Part shown: positions 14,202 to 16,455 of the stretch, in pieces | How the letters are laid out: every line of letters starts with the position of its first letter | Position numbering within the stretch: the stretch's first letter is position 1 | Assembly (NCBI GenBank): GCA_039935015.1 | Contig: JBDTLC010000188.1 | Location: 1 to 16,455, forward strand | Direction: 5' to 3' | Source: Paralcaligenes sp039935015 | GTDB taxonomy: Bacteria > Pseudomonadota > Gammaproteobacteria > Burkholderiales > Burkholderiaceae_B | DNA: 16,455 nucleotides | The notes under the pieces: model-generated | The model's database searches: none | Told to the model about the DNA's origin: nothing | The model's input: only the letters and a program-made list of their open reading frames with translations | Position numbers and translations under genes: made by a program

Positions 14202-15557
14202 ATGCCTCAAGCGACCGATATGTACTATCGGAATTCTTTTTTTTATGTCCTCACCCAGATTGTCGGCGTCTCTCTGTTGCTGGGTTGGCTGGCTTATAGC
14301 ATTGAGTATTCCAGTCTTGACATGACGGTGGCGACACGGTTTTTCGATACGACCACTCATACGTTTCCTTTGCGCAATCAAGGTTTGATCGAGTTTATTG
14401 ATATCTTGGTTGTACGAGTGCTGTTGCCATTAATGGTTGTAGCCAGCGGCGTGGCGGCGTGGCGTTCCCGCCGTAAATCGACTACGTGTCGTGCCGTGCT
14501 GTGGACCCTGTTTGCTGTATTTTTGCTGGCACCTTTATTGGTGTGGGCGCTTAAGCACGGCACCGCTTTGCCACGGCCCTTCAACCTGACCATGTTCGGA
14601 GGCCTTGATCCGCTTCCTAACTCTTTCTGGGCTTTGGATGGCGTGCGCGCTGGTGGGGCCTTGCCGAGCAACCACGCAGTTGTGGGGTATTCTCTTTTTA
14701 GCTTGTACTTTGCCGGTTGGGCGCTTAATTGGCCCCGCTTGCGCTGGTCTGGTCTGGCATTGGCCATTGTTGCAGGGTTGTTGTTTGGATTCTTGCGGAT
14801 TAGCCAGGGGGCGCATTTTTTAAGCCAGACCGTTTGGTCGGCAGCGCTTGCGTGGTTGCTTTGCAGTGTGCTTTTTTACCCTTTAATTGTGACGCGGCAT
14901 CGTAAAGCGGCGACCGATACGACGGATTACACGCTAGACGAAATCTGGAAGCACTTGTCTATCGTCCAGGTTCGGCGACGCAATACGCTAACCGCCTATG
15001 GTGTTCTGTTTGTGTGCCTTGTGCCATTTCTGGCTGCATCCTGGCCGGTTAATTCCTGGTTTCACCAGACGGTTCAATGGCTGGGCCTGGCGCTGATTCT
15101 CGTGGCTCTATTGGGACGGTGCTGGTGCATGCTGTATCTGGGCGGACGCAAGGGCGCCGAACTGATAGATCAGGGGCCTTACTCGATTAGCCGCAATCCT
15201 CTTTATTGGTTTTCCATGGCTGCGGTGATCGGCATAGGCGCTCAGTCGGGCAGCATTCTTTTAGGGCCGATTTTGGCCTTGTTCGTCTACGCGGTGTTTA
15301 ATAATGTAATTGATGAAGAAGAGCGGTTGTTGCGCAAGGTCTTCGGCGCTCAGTTCAGTGAATATTGCCGTAAGGTGCCCCGTTTCGGGCCGCGGCTTTC
15401 TAACTGGGCAGGTCCCGACGAACTGACTATTTCGGTATCAGGCCTATGGAACACTGTGCGTGACGCGAGTCCTTATTTCCTGGCCGTGCCTTTGTTCGGA
15501 TTGATCGAATGGGCTCAGTCTGCAGGCTGGTTTCCGGTGTTGATACGTTTGCTGTAG
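14202..15557 (+). CDS. Membrane PAP2-type phosphatase fused to an isoprenylcysteine-methyltransferase-like domain
   Basis: A polytopic membrane protein of 451 residues with two domains. Residues about 15-235 are PAP2-like. Motif 1 is Lys118 to Arg125-Pro126 in KHGTALPRP; motif 2 is PSNHAV (155-160, His158), with Asn where PSGH usually has Gly; motif 3 is RISQGAHFLSQ (Arg199, His205), with Gln209 where Asp is usual. Residues about 265-430 resemble ICMT/PEMT-type membrane methyltransferases: GRKGAELIDQGPYSISRNPLY (core at 325-335), then DEEERLL (371-377) and FGAQFSEYCRKVPRF. PAP2 enzymes dephosphorylate undecaprenyl diphosphate, lipid A or phospholipids. ICMT-like methyltransferases include a lipid A phosphate methylase (LmtA of Leptospira). 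A lipid-directed role is inferred. Start ATG 14202 has AAGGA 8 nt upstream; GTG 14196 is too close to that site. It may be transcribed alone. Confidence 0.82.
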   Translation: MPQATDMYYRNSFFYVLTQIVGVSLLLGWLAYSIEYSSLDMTVATRFFDTTTHTFPLRNQGLIEFIDILVVRVLLPLMVVASGVAAWRSRRKSTTCRAVLWTLFAVFLLAPLLVWALKHGTALPRPFNLTMFGGLDPLPNSFWALDGVRAGGALPSNHAVVGYSLFSLYFAGWALNWPRLRWSGLALAIVAGLLFGFLRISQGAHFLSQTVWSAALAWLLCSVLFYPLIVTRHRKAATDTTDYTLDEIWKHLSIVQVRRRNTLTAYGVLFVCLVPFLAASWPVNSWFHQTVQWLGLALILVALLGRCWCMLYLGGRKGAELIDQGPYSISRNPLYWFSMAAVIGIGAQSGSILLGPILALFVYAVFNNVIDEEERLLRKVFGAQFSEYCRKVPRFGPRLSNWAGPDELTISVSGLWNTVRDASPYFLAVPLFGLIEWAQSAGWFPVLIRLL

Positions 15558-15578
15558 GTGGCTTTCTCGTTAGCGCGG

Positions 15579-15603
15579 TGGCACCCACGAGGGGTCCCGC
15601 TAC
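15579..15603 (-). repeat. REP-like palindrome, copy 4 (inverted)
   Basis: On the plus strand it reads T, arm GGCACCC (15580-15586), ACGAG, arm GGGTCCC (15592-15598), GCTAC. One mismatch breaks the stem (GGGTCCC instead of GGGTGCC), and the loop has one change (ACGAG for ACAAG). It is paired with copy 5 after a 21-bp spacer, 21 bp beyond the stop of the PAP2 fusion gene. Confidence 0.8.
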
Positions 15604-15624
15604 AGGGGCGACAGTCACGTATTG

Positions 15625-15650
15625 GTAGCGGCCACCCCTTGTGGGTGCCA
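15625..15650 (+). repeat. REP-like palindrome, copy 5 (forward)
   Basis: GTAG head (15625-15628), then an arm with one extra C (GGCCACCC, 15630-15637), loop CTTGT (15638-15642), arm GGGTGCC (15643-15649), A. The insertion would be a single bulge in the stem. With copy 4 it makes a head-in doublet, opposite in polarity to the 574-644 doublet. The whole 15579-15650 segment can also fold as one long hairpin. It lies between two convergent genes and may serve as a two-way transcription stop. Confidence 0.8.
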
Positions 15651-15713
15651 TGCCCCACAGGCATTTCCCCCCTACGTCAAACACCATTTTCATCAGCTAA
15701 GCCACCAGTGCCC

Positions 15714-16455
15714 CTACAAAGGTTTGGCGGGCAGGATGGTGCCGGCGCATTCGCCCAGACTTATGGTTGGGTAGCCGGGCTTTTCGCACTTGGCTCGCAA
15801 AATAATCTCGTCGTTGTCTTGCAAGAAGACCCGTTCTTCTCCCCATGGCAATTTAACGGGATTCTTGCCACCCTGATTGAGCTCCAGCAACGACCCTGCC
15901 CGGTCAGGGCCGGGGCTTGATAGCGTTCCCGTGCCCAGCATATCGCCCGCTTGCAGATTGCAGCCGTTAACGGTGTGGTGGGTCAGGAGCTGGGCGATAT
16001 TCCAGTAGGCATCCTTGAAGTTGCTGTGCGCAAGCAAGGCTGGCTTGGCGCCCGCGGCGCGCGATTGCACGGTGGTGATTTGCACCTCCAGGCCTATATC
16101 GAAGGCGCCCGCGGCGGAGTTTTCGGCCGAGGACAAATAAGGGAGCGGTTGCGGGTCGGAGGCGGCACGAATGTACGGGAGGCGAAAGGGTGCCAGCGCT
16201 TCAAGCGTGACAATCCACGGCGATATGGTGCTGGCAAAATTCTTGGCCAGGAACGGTCCCAACGGCTGGTACTCCCAGGCTTGTATATCGCGAGCCGACC
16301 AGTCGTTGAGAATGCATAGCCCAAATACATGGGATTCGGCCTGCGCAATGTGGATGCGTTCGCCTTGCGGATTGCCTTCGCCCACAAAAACGCCCAGTTC
16401 CAGTTCATAGTCCAGACGTTGGCATGGCCCAAAGTTGGGGGTTGCGCCTTCAGCG
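15714..16455 (-). CDS. fahA: Fumarylacetoacetase, C-terminal part
   Basis: The gene is cut by the right edge; about 246 C-terminal residues are present. The enzyme hydrolyses 4-fumarylacetoacetate to fumarate and acetoacetate, the last step of tyrosine/homogentisate breakdown. The fragment starts in FGPCQRLDYELELGVFVG, where the Glu residues of the DxELE block are metal ligands. It continues with FGLCILNDWSARDIQAWEYQPLGPF split across NDWSARD (metal-ligand Asp) and EYQPLGPFLAKNF. SPWIVTLEAL, SNFKDAYWNIAQLLTHHTVN, GCNLQAGDMLGTGTLSSP and ECAGTILPAKPL follow to the stop. Every block matches the bacterial and mammalian FAH family. An internal GTG at 16385 is not the true start, because the homology continues beyond it to the window edge. 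It is convergent with the PAP2 fusion gene and has no link to the polysaccharide operon. Confidence 0.93.
   Translation of the reverse strand, partial: AEGATPNFGPCQRLDYELELGVFVGEGNPQGERIHIAQAESHVFGLCILNDWSARDIQAWEYQPLGPFLAKNFASTISPWIVTLEALAPFRLPYIRAASDPQPLPYLSSAENSAAGAFDIGLEVQITTVQSRAAGAKPALLAHSNFKDAYWNIAQLLTHHTVNGCNLQAGDMLGTGTLSSPGPDRAGSLLELNQGGKNPVKLPWGEERVFLQDNDEIILRAKCEKPGYPTISLGECAGTILPAKPL

Noticed and set aside
15558..15920. Plus-strand open frame of 120 codons after the PAP2 fusion
   Set aside because: Its start lies in the REP doublet and the rest is antisense to fumarylacetoacetase. Its resemblance to the PMM/PGM insert comes from the shared repeat.

Overview
The window looks like part of a Gram-negative, high-GC betaproteobacterial chromosome. 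The style of the sugar-nucleotide, phosphomannomutase/phosphoglucomutase (PMM/PGM) and fumarylacetoacetase proteins suggests Burkholderiales, perhaps Alcaligenaceae. That placement is inferred from remembered protein families, not from a search.

Layout. (1) 1-510 is the 3' end of a membrane phospho-sugar transferase of the WecA/WbpL type. (2) 752-10975 is one tightly packed plus-strand operon for a surface polysaccharide: tviB-like UDP-HexNAc 6-dehydrogenase, tviC-like UDP-HexNAc(A) 4-epimerase, MurJ/Wzx-type flippase, GT4 glycosyltransferase, class B asparagine synthase-like amidotransferase, a second GT4, and a natural fusion of two GT4 enzymes. (3) 10972-12492, minus strand, is a PMM/PGM of the AlgC/ManB type whose stop codon overlaps that of the operon's last gene. 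(4) 12662-14074 is an FAD-dependent 2-hydroxyacid dehydrogenase. (5) 14202-15557 is a membrane protein joining a PAP2-type phosphatase to an isoprenylcysteine-methyltransferase-like domain. (6) 15714 to the right edge, minus strand, is the C-terminal part of fumarylacetoacetase (tyrosine catabolism).

How the genes fit together. TviB/TviC-type enzymes would make UDP-GlcNAcA and UDP-GalNAcA. The asparagine synthase homologue could amidate a uronic acid. Four GT4 catalytic domains would build a repeat unit on the undecaprenyl carrier primed by the left-edge transferase, and the flippase would export it. No O-unit polymerase, chain-length regulator or ABC exporter is present, so the locus is probably an O-antigen or capsule cluster that continues to the left.

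The most unusual feature is a small family of REP-like palindromes, each with a GTAG head and a hairpin with loop CTTGT. There are five copies: an inverted doublet in the leader of the operon, an inverted doublet of opposite polarity between the PAP2 fusion and fumarylacetoacetase, and one copy inside the coding sequence of the PMM/PGM gene. The copy in the gene lies beside five tandem 18-bp units. Together they add about 41-46 in-frame residues at the junction of domains 1 and 2. One hairpin copy carries a compensatory base-pair change, which supports selection or copying as a folded structure.
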